The notes below the pieces were generated by a model, which was not told the DNA's origin, ran no database searches, and was given only the letters and a program-made list of their open reading frames with translations. From IMG/VR virus record IMGVR_UViG_3300006641_000172, positions 1-24,406 of that record: a DNA stretch of 24,406 nt; one strand, written 5' to 3'. The stretch comes from a virus. Of the stretch, positions 6,382 through 15,681 are shown in pieces; the first letter of the stretch is position 1; each line of letters begins with the position of its first letter. The position numbers and the translations under genes were made by a program.

Positions 6382-9300
6382 CTACCTTTGCTGGACGCCC
6401 ATCACGGCGGAAAGCGGATTCTCAGTCTCTCCCTCCGACAGCGCCTCAAGGCCGTCGATGGTGCGGTTGATCTGCGCGCTCGGCAGGCCCAGGCCGATGC
6501 CGAGCAGGTCCACGGCCGAGCGGCGGAAGCCGCGGTCGAACTCGCCCTGCCCTGCCTGCTGCGCGGCACGCTGGATCGTCACGATCCCTCGCAGGCCGGC
6601 CGGACCCTCGTATCCGCGCATGCCGCCGTCAATCATGCCCGACACGCCCTGCAGCTCGCGCACGTACACGAACATCCCGAGCAGGTACTCAACCTCGGCG
6701 CGTGTCAATTGCGCCGCGACCTTGCCGAGATCCTTCTCCTCCTTGTCCTCGCCGTCCGGGGTGAGGACTTCCTTGAGGAGCTGCTCGACCATGACAGGCA
6801 CGACGAGGATCATCAGCAGGTCGTGGGCCGCCTTGCCCCTGCTGCGGGCCGTCATCGTCTGCACCGTGGCGAGGTTGAACACCGTGTTGAAGTACGAGTA
6901 GAACACGGTGAACAGGCTGGCAAGCCCCTTCTCACGCTCGACGCGGGACAGATCCTTGAGGAGGCCGCTGCCCTGCGTGGCGATCACGCCCTGGTCGGCG
7001 AGAGCGATTGCCGTGTCCTCGTCCTTGCCGTCTGCGATTGCGTTCTCGTACCCGGCCAGCCATGTCGGGATGTCAACGAGCCGCTGCATTGACAGCATCA
7101 TGGTGTATGCGTGCGAGCGGATGCCGCGCTCCCAGCCGCGCTGGCCCTCGACGCGGTTGCGGATCTCATTCAGTTCCTTGAACTGCGTCCTCGAGCGCAT
7201 CTCCATGAACTTGCTCATGTCGTTGACACGCCGCATGGTCTGGAGCGGGTTGACGGCGAACGCGCTGATTCCGCGCAGCAGCGGACCCCAGCCGACCCGG
7301 GTAACTGACATCGAGAAACCCGTGAGCTGCAGGAGCGCACCGCGGATGGAGTACCCGAGTCCCGCCACGCTCACGTTCTGCCGCATGAATGCCGCGGCCA
7401 TCATGCCGGGTGTCAGCGCACCGCGACCGCCGGCGGCAACGTCCTCGATCCAGCGGCGCAGCTCGAGCTTCGGCTGCTCGCCGTAGCGGGCGCGAACGAC
7501 CCGGTCGAACTCCTCGCTCCGCATCAGGCGGTTCGCGTCGATCAGCCACTCGTGCCAGGACAGGTCGTGGATGACGTCCGTCACTCCGCTCCAAAGTCCC
7601 TGCAGGCTGTACAGCAGCGGCCTGTCCTCGACCTTGGCGGCGCGCTCCTTCGTGAACGTGCGCCTGGTCGTGGCGGCCGTGAACGCGCCCTTGAGCTGCG
7701 CCTCGGCCGTGTCAACCTCGCTCTGCTTCTCCGACCGGAACGCGGCGACCGGGTCGTAGACGATGGGGTAGTAGCCGCCGAGCAGCGTCTTTACCTTGCC
7801 GTCCACCGTCCGCACGGTCAGCTCCTGCGGCTCGACCCAGTTCGGTTCCTTGCCGAAGAGTTTGCGCTCCTTGGCCGCGATCAGCGGGCGGTACTCGTCC
7901 ATGAAGTCCCACACCTGCTGCACAGCGTCCCACTCCTCGGCCGTCAGCGACTCGAGGATGGGCTGCACCTGCTCCTGCGTCCAGCCCTCGCCGTCGAGCA
8001 GGCGCTGGATGTTGCCGGCGTTGCCGTAGTTCAGGGCGATGGCAAGCCGCGCCTCCCGCGTCATCGACCGACCGATGGACGGGAACTCGACCTTGCCGGC
8101 CATCATGTTGCCGACCCTGTACCACGGCTCGAGGATCTCGGTCAGCCGCTTCGTGGCCGCCGCGTTCATCTCCGTTTCCATGTCGGCGCGGTCGTTGGCC
8201 GTGCGGATCAGGTACTCCCACAGCGGGCCGCCCGGGCCGCCGTCGATGACCTCCACGATGGCCCATGCCTTCAGCCCAGCCGCGAAGAATCCTCTCAGCT
8301 TGGCAGACGCCTTCGCCGCCCTCGTCTGGCCGGATCGGCGCAGTTTCTCGATGCGGCCACGCGACCGTGCGACCGCCTCCGCGTTCTTGACGATGGCCGC
8401 TTCCTTCTCCTTGAACTCGGCCTTCTGCTTCTCGAGCAGCACCTTCTGCTCGTTCTTGCCCATGTACTCAATGGTCCGCACGGCCTCCACCAACTCGCGG
8501 AACTGGTCGAGCGTCAAGTCCTTGTAGGGGACGCGGAACGCTGCCTTGGCGAGATCCTCTGAGATGTCGGGCTTGACGCCGTCAGCCTCCATCTTCTTCA
8601 GCCATTCACCCAGGTCGGCAAGCTGCTGCCGCTGCGCCGCCGACATGGCGACCAGGTTGACGTTCGCGAGCAGCGCCTCAATCTGGTCCGCGTACCCCGC
8701 GCCCATCCGCTTGCGGTTCTCGTCGCGAAGCACCTTCCGCAGGTACTTGACCTGCTTCTCCACGTATGCCTTCGCCTTGCGCGCCTCGGCGGCAAGCTGG
8801 TTCTGGTAGAGCTGCGCCCGCTTGGCGCGGATTACCAGCAGGTCTGGCTGGACGTTGCCGTACTCTTCCACGAAGCGACCGATGCGCTCGGCCGACCGTG
8901 CCATGGATTCGGCCCGTGCGGCCTCTCCGGCGACCTCAGCGGCCTCCGTGGCCGCGAGCAGCGCCTCGACCGTGTCCTCGCGGGGCGCCTCCAGGACGGC
9001 GTTCTTGGCCCGCGTGTAGGCGGCCTGGGCAGCGGCGGCCGGGTTGCCGGCGGCTCGGCGGGCGTTGATGGCGTCCCGTGCCGCCCGCGCCTCAGCTGCC
9101 TCGTGGTCCTGCGGGCGGATGTCGCGCAGGCGCTTGCGGGCGAGGATGTCCTGCGCGGCGATTCTGGCGGCCTCGAGCATGACGGCCACGGGTTCCGTGG
9201 CGCGGGAAGCGTGCCGCAGTTCCACGGCCACCAACCGCGCTCGGGCCTCGTTGTGGATGGCCTCAGAGATCCGCTGCTCGCGTGCCTCGGGCGAGTCCAT

Positions 9301-12300
9301 CTCCCCGTAGCGTTCCTGCATCAGCTCGTTGGTGCGGGCCTCCACGGCCTCCGAGAACTTCGGGGCATCGACCAGCGCCCGGATCATGGCATCGCCGCCG
9401 GGATAGCCAAAGGTCTCGGCGACCATCTCGGGGTCCACGCCGCCCTCCTTGACGAGCATCCCGGACTTCCCGAACCCGAGCCTGCGCCACTCGGGCTGCA
9501 GGACGGCCGGCACGGCCATGCCCGTGGCACGGATGGCCTCCACCGACTCGGCCGTGGGGATGCCCGTGTACAGCGCCTCGATGCGGTCCACGGACAGCCT
9601 GTGCGGCCCCTCGACCGTGATCTCCTCCCCGGCCTCGTCGCGGTAGCGGCCCGTCCGCAGGTAGTCCTGCAGGCGGTAGACGAGCCGGCCGCGCACCTCC
9701 TGCGTTGCCTCGTCCTTGACCTCGCGCCGGCGGGCGGCCATGCCGCGCTCCTCCTCGCGCTCGGCCGAGATCCGCGCACGGCGAATCCAGTCCACCTGCC
9801 CCAGACTCGCCTTCGTCAGGTCGGCGATTGCCTGGTCCTCGGCCTCCTGGTTCATCGCCACGTAGGCGGCCCACGTGGCATCGTCCATCTGCGCCTCCTC
9901 CTGCGTCTGGAAGTAGGGCGCCATGGAGTTGATGGCCTGGTAGCGGCGGATCTGCTCCTCGCTTGCCAGCATGCGGTCCATCACCTGCCGCACCTCGTTG
10001 GTCAGGATGGGCAGGTCCTCGCCGAACTCGCGGCGGTAGATCGCGTTCAGGTCATCGCGGATCGACTTGTAGATCCGGGTCAGGTAGGCGCGGAACCTGT
10101 TGAACAGGCCGCGCAGCTCGGCGCTCGGCGCCTTGCCCTCCCATGCGTAAATCTCGAAGTTGTACGCGAACCGCTCGTGGTACTTCTTCTGCTGCTCGAG
10201 CGTCATCCCGTTCCATGCCGCCAGCCGCGCCTCCGGTGTCGCGCCGGCGATTCCGAACCACTTGAGCAGCGCGTCGATGTCTGCCTTGATCTGCGCCGGC
10301 GCGTCCGGTCGCTCGGCGATCCTGGCATAGATGATGAGGAACGCATGCGCTGCTTCGTGGAGCAACGTGGAGAGATCGCCACCCTGGTTGATGGTCGCGA
10401 TCAGCGTGCGGGGGTCGATTGTTCCGCGGGCTGGACCTCGAGCTGCTTGGTCTAGGACACCCTGTTGCCGAAGCCCATCGACAGCCTGTCCATCTGCTCC
10501 ACCGGGTTCTCGCTGCGCGGGTTCTCGAGCATGGCGATCTGCCCTTTCAATCCCTTCACGAACGGATTGTCCGCGCCAAACTCCTGCTCGAGCTTGCTCA
10601 CCGACTCTTTCAACAGCTCCAACTGCGACAGACTCTGCATTGCGAATCTCCTCGTCATACTGTGATGCGAACGCAACCCGCGTTTCATGCCACAGTTGCA
10701 GGGCCGATGATACCTCTGGAAGATCCGCCGCGACAGTAGCAGCAATACGCTGCATTTCAGCGGATTTCTGCATGACTTTCTCGCGAAGCTCGTTGTCGGA
10801 CAAGCCAACGAGATCGGTGCCATACCGCTGGTCGAACTCCGGGATGTACTGGAAACGGACACCAACGGCATTGCCCATCGCGCCAGCCATCGTTCCAGGA
10901 AGGCGCCGGCCATCCACGATGACCGTGAACATGTCAACGCCCTTGGCCTGTAGCTTGTCGATGATCTCCTGCAGCTTGTCCGGCGCGATTGACGTTCGGA
11001 AATAGATTTCGACGCCAGGTCGGTGATAGAGCGGGTCCACCGCCTCACCGACACGAAGGATTCGCGAAAGGAATGTGCTGTCCTGCCTCGCCGCCTTTGC
11101 GCGCTTCAGCATCGTTCGCCACAGGGGACGGATGTCGTATCCCTTCCGAACGACCGCCTCAAGATCAATCGACCGTTCGACGGAACCGTACCTTCCCTGC
11201 GTGGACAGAACTTTTGATGCCAGCACGGTGGCACCATTGTCAGTTTCATAGAGCGCAGTTCGCATCGCCTCCGAAAGCATCGCCATGTCGGCATCTGTCG
11301 GAACGTAATCCACGCCCTGCGTATCCAGTGACTGCTGTTCCGAAAGTCCCCCGGTGAATCTATCAACCGGCCTCTCAAGCTTCGTCAACAGAACAGCCGC
11401 CTTGCGCTTGCGGGTGTTGAATACCTCCAGCCTGGTTTCGGCTGTCACTGCGCGATTGAGGGCCGTGTCGAGCGGCCGCGCTGCCTTCAGCCTGTCCTTC
11501 GTGGCCTTGATGTCAGCCTCGAGAGCTTCGATCTGTTCTGGCGTCCGCAGGTCCGCAGGGTCGGCTTTCTTGGGGCTTCGCTTTGCGGCCATAACGCGCT
11601 TTCGCGTTTCCTCAAGTTCCTTGAGCTGCGTTTCGAGAACCATCCGCTGCGGTTCCCACGCAGCACGAGCTGCCGCTGCGTTTTCCTTCGTTGCCGCCGT
11701 GTCAACAAGCGCCTGCGGAGGCGATGCATCCATGATGCGCCGCAGTTCCTTGACCAGTTCCTGCCGATTTGTCCCGGTCAGGCTGGCCTCAAGCTCAAAC
11801 GATCCACCCTCGCCGGCCACGTTCGTCCAGTCGTTGATCGTCCACAGCTCTTTTTCAACGAACCACACAAGCGCCTGCAAATCATCGTCATTGATCTGTG
11901 CCAGCTCCGGCACCTTCGAAAGCACAGGATGCGAACGGATTTTCTTGACGGCCGCTGCAAACACGTCCTGACCGAATCCAAACTGACCGGTCGTTGCGCC
12001 GGTAGAAAGCATCGACCCCGCCACTCCGGCTTCGGCCATGTTCGGGATTCGCGGCAACCCAGCGAGCCGTTGCAATTCGCGTGCTGCCCATACATCGATG
12101 GTTGCGCGCTGCCTGAACCCGATGAGGTTGCCGGAGAAGTTGAGTGCCTTCGGCGCTGTCGCGCCACGCCCGATCTGCACGTCTTCGTCGCGAATCGTCC
12201 TCCACAGATCGACCATCGCACGGACGATGTTCTTGCCATTGAACCCGTACTTGGCCTCGTTCTCCTTGCGCGGATACAGCTCTTCTGGAAACTCGCGAGC

Positions 12301-15300
12301 ATTCTTCAGGGCCGTTTCGAGTGCCTTGTATTCAGCATCGCGCTGGATCGCGGCGACCGGCCTGTTTGCGGCGATCCCGTTGTCGAGGTAGGCGCGCATC
12401 GCCACCTCGAGTTCCTCGATCTTCTCAACCCATTCAATCCACTTCGGCAGCAGCTCGTCCCAATCTCCGCGCATTGCCCTGCGAAGTGCATCGACCGCGT
12501 TGAACCAATTGTCGCGGACGGGAGTGTTCGGGCTGGTCGCGCCAAGCAGATCGGCGAATAGGTCGCCCAGCCCGCCGAACTCCTGGCGCAGCCGCGTCCG
12601 CATGGCGTAATACCAGCGCGCCTGCCGGATGATCTTTGACGCATTGCTGTCGCCGGCAACAGCCCGCCTATGCACGGAAACGACCTCGTCCGTCATTCTG
12701 CTCGCGAGCGCGTTGACACGATCATCGTATTCCTTTGTCTGCGGCACGAGCGCGTTTCCGTCCTTGTCGCGCTCGAACGCATACGGGATGATCTTGTACT
12801 GGTTCTCCCACTTCCCCTTCCCTTCGCCCTTGTCGATCCATGCAACGCGGCCAAGCTCCAGGAATGCCCAGCCCTGCTCCACGGGGTATGCGCTCTTGTG
12901 ACGAATCAGCGTTTCGCGGACAGCCGCCTTGTCCTCTGCCGCTGTCTCCATGAACTTTGCCTTCAGCTGTTCGCGCAGTTCCTTGTCCTGCGCCTCCAGT
13001 GCGGCCTGCAGTTCTTCTGGCGTCTTCGCGGTCTTCTCTGCTTCTGCGGCAAACTTTTTGCGTGCGCGCTCCACCTGTCGTTCGATCTCGACATCGATGA
13101 AGTTAGTGAGAATCGACTCTTCTTCCTGCGTAATGACCACTTCGCCTGAAGTCGTTCTCCTGCCGCGCTGCGCTGCCATTGCGAGCTGAACAACGGCAGC
13201 GTCCTGCGCCGCCTGCTCCATGATGTTCGCGGTTGGAACCTGACGAACAGCCTGCTCCGGGTTGAATGCAATGACTTCAAGGTGCGAACGATCCTGCCCT
13301 TGCAGCGTGGCGTTCACGCCCTTCACGATGATGCCATCATGGCCGGCATCGCGAATACGTTGCAATTCCTCGTTCGTGATCTTCAGAACAAAATCCCTGC
13401 TCGGCTCACTGAACACGAACGGATTCTGTAGCGTGACCTCAAACTGGTCGGGCTTGCCGTAGGTTTCAGCGATATCTCGGTCACGCGCTCCATACCATCC
13501 GTTTCCAAGCGTGGTATTTCTTCCCATCCGTTCCCGCGCAAAGTCCGTCAACTGCGCGGCTTCCGATCCGCCCGGAGCGTGCCATGCCGTGACCGTGATC
13601 GGAGTCCTGGTTTGCGCTTTGTGCCATGCCCTTCTGTACTTCGGTATTGCGACGCCGCCTTCGTCTACGGTAGAAGCCTGCTCGAGCGGTTCCAACGCAG
13701 GCGCAACGCCGGCCTCACCGGCAATCGTCACGGCATCGGCTGCATACGCCTCCTCCGGCGTGATGCCGCGCTTCGCTGCCGTCGTCACGTAGAAGTCGCG
13801 GAGGAGAACAGCTGCGACATCGGCTTCCTCGCGGGGACGGCCGGCTCCCTCAACCTGCCGGCGGAACGTGTCCTCGACCTTGCGGGCAGACTGCACGAAC
13901 GCCTCGTTCGTCTGCTCCATCTGCTGGATGATCTGCGTGGCTTCCTCGCGCATCTGCTCCCGGTTGGCGTTGATCTGCTGCGCCTGCGCGTAGCTGACCG
14001 CACGCGGGTCGCCGACGCGGATGTGCGGCATCAGTGCATCGCCGAACTTCGTGCCGGCAATCGTCGCCGCGTACTGGCCGGGAGTCAGGTTCACGTCGCC
14101 GTTGTTCAGCAGCGCGCCGCGCACCTGCTCTCCCATGCCGGGAAGCACCTGCTCAAGCTGCTCAGGAGTGATGCCGCTGGCATTGATGACGTCGCGCATC
14201 ACCGTGCCTGCGATGTAGAAGTCCCCGACCCCGTACCGCTCGGCCTGCGCCTGAATGTACCGCTCGAGCATCATGGGGCTTCGCGGCTTGAGCGTGCCTT
14301 CCTTGACGGCGGTCGTGAGGTTCTGCAGGAACTGCTGCGTCCCGACCGCGGCCTCGGCGCGGTTCAGGTCGTAGACGAGGTTCGCGCCCGGGCCGATGCC
14401 GCCGAGCAGCACCGACGCCAGCGCGCCCTGCCCGAACGACTCGATGATCTGGCCGAGATCCTTCTTGAGCGACCCCTCGTACTCCATGCCCGATGCGGCC
14501 TTGGCGATTCGGTCGCCGATCACGGACACGGTCTGCTGCAGCGCCTCCTCGACGCCCTCGCCGCCGACCTGCTTGACGTATTCCTTGCCAGCGATGGCAA
14601 GCGCCGACCGGACGCTCGGCTTGGCAAGCGCCTCCGCAGTCGCCTCGGCCATGGCCTTCTTGGCAAGACCCTTGAACGGCGATGCCGCGAGCTTCAGGCC
14701 GTACACCTCAATGGCGCCGTTCAGGAAGCCAACGGCGATGGCGGCGGGGATCGCGACGTCATCAGGCACGCCATCGGCGCGCATGTCGAGATAGGCGTTG
14801 CCGCCCTCCATCTGCGCCGTCGAGGTGATCGTCCCGGCCGCGAAGCCGAGCGCACCGCCGGCAGCCGTGCCGACGCCGGGGACCGCACTGCCGACCGCTG
14901 CGCCGCCGGCGGCCATCGTTGCGGTCTGCTTCAGGTTCGCGATCTGCTGGGTCACGACCTCGGCCGTGGCAGCGAGCAGGCCGCCGCCCTGGAGCTTGGT
15001 CATGTCCTGCCGCAACTGCTCGGCACGGTCGATGTCCTGCGGCGTGGCAAGACCGGCTGCGGCCGCCGCGCCGATCTGCCCGCGCTCGACCATCGCCATG
15101 CCGCGTGCGGTTCCCTTCAGCGTGCTTGGGCTGAACCCGTACCTGCTGAACATCGCCAACTCGCCGAAGAACCCGCCGATCCTGTCGAGCGTGCCGATGT
15201 CATCCTGCGCGACCGCCGCGAACTCGGGGTCCGACAGGCTGTTGGCGAGGACAGGGTTCTCGGCGAAGTAGTTCTTGCGCTCGATCTCCCGCATCCGCGC

Positions 15301-15645
15301 ATCGACCATCATCTCGTCAAGATGCCGCAGCGCGATACCGCTCCCGATACCTGTCTCTGCCGAGAGCTTCTGCGCCTTCGCTGCCCGCTCCGGGTCCACC
15401 TTGGACGCCGTGTAGACCGATGACATCATCCGATTCCGGCGATCCTCAAGGATGGCTCGGGCCGCATAGTCGGGTTCCTGCGGAAGTTCAACGGTCGGCT
15501 GGGCGACGTCGGACATCGGCGCCTGGTTCTCCGTGGGGAGAAGCATCCCGCGGTTGCGCTTGATGGCGAGGATCGCCGGATCTTCACCCACGTTCTGCGA
15601 GGGTGCGATTCCGGCCATGCGCTCGTTGATGTCCTGCTCGATCAA
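6382..15645 (-). CDS. Giant internal virion polyvalent protein (3087 residues)
   Basis: Position after the gp14- and gp15-like genes marks this as the counterpart of the largest ejected core protein (T7 gp16), but it is more than twice that length. In order: a Gly/Ala-rich hydrophobic stretch (about 244-275); an ART-like segment (687-770, AWHAPGG, NGWYGARDRDIAETYG); a coiled coil (850-917); a glycosylase-like region (LLGATSPNTPV at 1033, NFSGNL then TIDVWAAR at 1169-1189); another coiled coil (1322-1398); an unnamed domain with RPGVEIYFR (1542) and GVRFQYIPEF; a zincin-like site HEAAH (1763-1767) with HERFA (1823-1827), where Glu1824 could be the third ligand; long charged helices (about 1950-2430); and a conserved phage C-terminal region (ALNYGN at 2537, IATQGSGLLKDLS near 2890) with a hydrophobic span near 2942-2957. 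The start is TTG with AGGAG seven bases upstream; the next ATG, nine codons in, lacks a well-placed site. No lytic transglycosylase or RNA polymerase motif was found. The frame at residues about 1669-1731 is doubtful. Confidence 0.85.
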   Translation of the reverse strand: MIEQDINERMAGIAPSQNVGEDPAILAIKRNRGMLLPTENQAPMSDVAQPTVELPQEPDYAARAILEDRRNRMMSSVYTASKVDPERAAKAQKLSAETGIGSGIALRHLDEMMVDARMREIERKNYFAENPVLANSLSDPEFAAVAQDDIGTLDRIGGFFGELAMFSRYGFSPSTLKGTARGMAMVERGQIGAAAAAGLATPQDIDRAEQLRQDMTKLQGGGLLAATAEVVTQQIANLKQTATMAAGGAAVGSAVPGVGTAAGGALGFAAGTITSTAQMEGGNAYLDMRADGVPDDVAIPAAIAVGFLNGAIEVYGLKLAASPFKGLAKKAMAEATAEALAKPSVRSALAIAGKEYVKQVGGEGVEEALQQTVSVIGDRIAKAASGMEYEGSLKKDLGQIIESFGQGALASVLLGGIGPGANLVYDLNRAEAAVGTQQFLQNLTTAVKEGTLKPRSPMMLERYIQAQAERYGVGDFYIAGTVMRDVINASGITPEQLEQVLPGMGEQVRGALLNNGDVNLTPGQYAATIAGTKFGDALMPHIRVGDPRAVSYAQAQQINANREQMREEATQIIQQMEQTNEAFVQSARKVEDTFRRQVEGAGRPREEADVAAVLLRDFYVTTAAKRGITPEEAYAADAVTIAGEAGVAPALEPLEQASTVDEGGVAIPKYRRAWHKAQTRTPITVTAWHAPGGSEAAQLTDFARERMGRNTTLGNGWYGARDRDIAETYGKPDQFEVTLQNPFVFSEPSRDFVLKITNEELQRIRDAGHDGIIVKGVNATLQGQDRSHLEVIAFNPEQAVRQVPTANIMEQAAQDAAVVQLAMAAQRGRRTTSGEVVITQEEESILTNFIDVEIERQVERARKKFAAEAEKTAKTPEELQAALEAQDKELREQLKAKFMETAAEDKAAVRETLIRHKSAYPVEQGWAFLELGRVAWIDKGEGKGKWENQYKIIPYAFERDKDGNALVPQTKEYDDRVNALASRMTDEVVSVHRRAVAGDSNASKIIRQARWYYAMRTRLRQEFGGLGDLFADLLGATSPNTPVRDNWFNAVDALRRAMRGDWDELLPKWIEWVEKIEELEVAMRAYLDNGIAANRPVAAIQRDAEYKALETALKNAREFPEELYPRKENEAKYGFNGKNIVRAMVDLWRTIRDEDVQIGRGATAPKALNFSGNLIGFRQRATIDVWAARELQRLAGLPRIPNMAEAGVAGSMLSTGATTGQFGFGQDVFAAAVKKIRSHPVLSKVPELAQINDDDLQALVWFVEKELWTINDWTNVAGEGGSFELEASLTGTNRQELVKELRRIMDASPPQALVDTAATKENAAAARAAWEPQRMVLETQLKELEETRKRVMAAKRSPKKADPADLRTPEQIEALEADIKATKDRLKAARPLDTALNRAVTAETRLEVFNTRKRKAAVLLTKLERPVDRFTGGLSEQQSLDTQGVDYVPTDADMAMLSEAMRTALYETDNGATVLASKVLSTQGRYGSVERSIDLEAVVRKGYDIRPLWRTMLKRAKAARQDSTFLSRILRVGEAVDPLYHRPGVEIYFRTSIAPDKLQEIIDKLQAKGVDMFTVIVDGRRLPGTMAGAMGNAVGVRFQYIPEFDQRYGTDLVGLSDNELREKVMQKSAEMQRIAATVAADLPEVSSALQLWHETRVAFASQYDEEIRNAESVAVGAVERVGEQARAGVWRGQSVREGIERADRHAREPAQREPGGADGQAVDGLRQQGVLDQAARGPARGTIDPRTLIATINQGGDLSTLLHEAAHAFLIIYARIAERPDAPAQIKADIDALLKWFGIAGATPEARLAAWNGMTLEQQKKYHERFAYNFEIYAWEGKAPSAELRGLFNRFRAYLTRIYKSIRDDLNAIYRREFGEDLPILTNEVRQVMDRMLASEEQIRRYQAINSMAPYFQTQEEAQMDDATWAAYVAMNQEAEDQAIADLTKASLGQVDWIRRARISAEREEERGMAARRREVKDEATQEVRGRLVYRLQDYLRTGRYRDEAGEEITVEGPHRLSVDRIEALYTGIPTAESVEAIRATGMAVPAVLQPEWRRLGFGKSGMLVKEGGVDPEMVAETFGYPGGDAMIRALVDAPKFSEAVEARTNELMQERYGEMDSPEAREQRISEAIHNEARARLVAVELRHASRATEPVAVMLEAARIAAQDILARKRLRDIRPQDHEAAEARAARDAINARRAAGNPAAAAQAAYTRAKNAVLEAPREDTVEALLAATEAAEVAGEAARAESMARSAERIGRFVEEYGNVQPDLLVIRAKRAQLYQNQLAAEARKAKAYVEKQVKYLRKVLRDENRKRMGAGYADQIEALLANVNLVAMSAAQRQQLADLGEWLKKMEADGVKPDISEDLAKAAFRVPYKDLTLDQFRELVEAVRTIEYMGKNEQKVLLEKQKAEFKEKEAAIVKNAEAVARSRGRIEKLRRSGQTRAAKASAKLRGFFAAGLKAWAIVEVIDGGPGGPLWEYLIRTANDRADMETEMNAAATKRLTEILEPWYRVGNMMAGKVEFPSIGRSMTREARLAIALNYGNAGNIQRLLDGEGWTQEQVQPILESLTAEEWDAVQQVWDFMDEYRPLIAAKERKLFGKEPNWVEPQELTVRTVDGKVKTLLGGYYPIVYDPVAAFRSEKQSEVDTAEAQLKGAFTAATTRRTFTKERAAKVEDRPLLYSLQGLWSGVTDVIHDLSWHEWLIDANRLMRSEEFDRVVRARYGEQPKLELRRWIEDVAAGGRGALTPGMMAAAFMRQNVSVAGLGYSIRGALLQLTGFSMSVTRVGWGPLLRGISAFAVNPLQTMRRVNDMSKFMEMRSRTQFKELNEIRNRVEGQRGWERGIRSHAYTMMLSMQRLVDIPTWLAGYENAIADGKDEDTAIALADQGVIATQGSGLLKDLSRVEREKGLASLFTVFYSYFNTVFNLATVQTMTARSRGKAAHDLLMILVVPVMVEQLLKEVLTPDGEDKEEKDLGKVAAQLTRAEVEYLLGMFVYVRELQGVSGMIDGGMRGYEGPAGLRGIVTIQRAAQQAGQGEFDRGFRRSAVDLLGIGLGLPSAQINRTIDGLEALSEGETENPLSAVMGVQQR
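10452..10640 (-). other. 62-codon protein-like segment in a different frame inside the giant gene
   Basis: Shifted by one base from the giant gene's frame, this stretch reads MQSLSQLELLKESVSKLEQE at the start, then FGADNPFVKGLKGQIAMLEN and EQMDRLSMGFGNRVS, then TAG. It looks like a genuine helical phage protein. The main frame here reads as a low-complexity R/A/G/E/Q string. By hand count GC3 is 56 of 62 in this frame but 20 of 62 in the main frame, so coding pressure follows this frame. It has its own GAGGAG (10648-10653) seven bases before the ATG. It may be a nested gene, or part of the giant protein displaced by two compensating indels (natural or artefact). Confidence 0.6.
10640..13680 (-). 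other. Lower-GC3 mosaic segment inside the giant gene
   Basis: Codons here use far more A/T at position 3 than the flanks. A 77-codon sample near the ART-like segment has GC3 about 66%, while a 75-codon sample of the C-terminal region (around 7810-8037) has about 96%. The segment holds the ART-like, coiled-coil, glycosylase-like and RPGVEIYFR domains. The upstream edge is gradual (about 13600-13750); the downstream edge coincides with the frame change at about 10640. A recombined or transferred module is the simplest reading. Confidence 0.6.
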
Positions 15646-15681
15646 TGTGTCGCTCCTGCGCGTTGCTTGCTTCCGAATCGA

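Noticed and set aside
10452-11054. Full 200-codon version of the displaced frame
   Set aside because: Upstream of 10640 this frame is S/R-rich and the main frame is the protein-like one; only the last 62 codons look coding.
13579-15423. Long plus-strand open frame (614 codons) opposite the giant gene
   Set aside because: It is antisense to a well-supported coding region, rich in R, A, L, G and D, and lacks recognisable motifs; such shadows are expected where GC3 is very high.
6382-15645. N4-like virion RNA polymerase as identity for the giant gene
   Set aside because: Length is similar, but no RNA polymerase motifs were seen and the domains match polyvalent ejection proteins.
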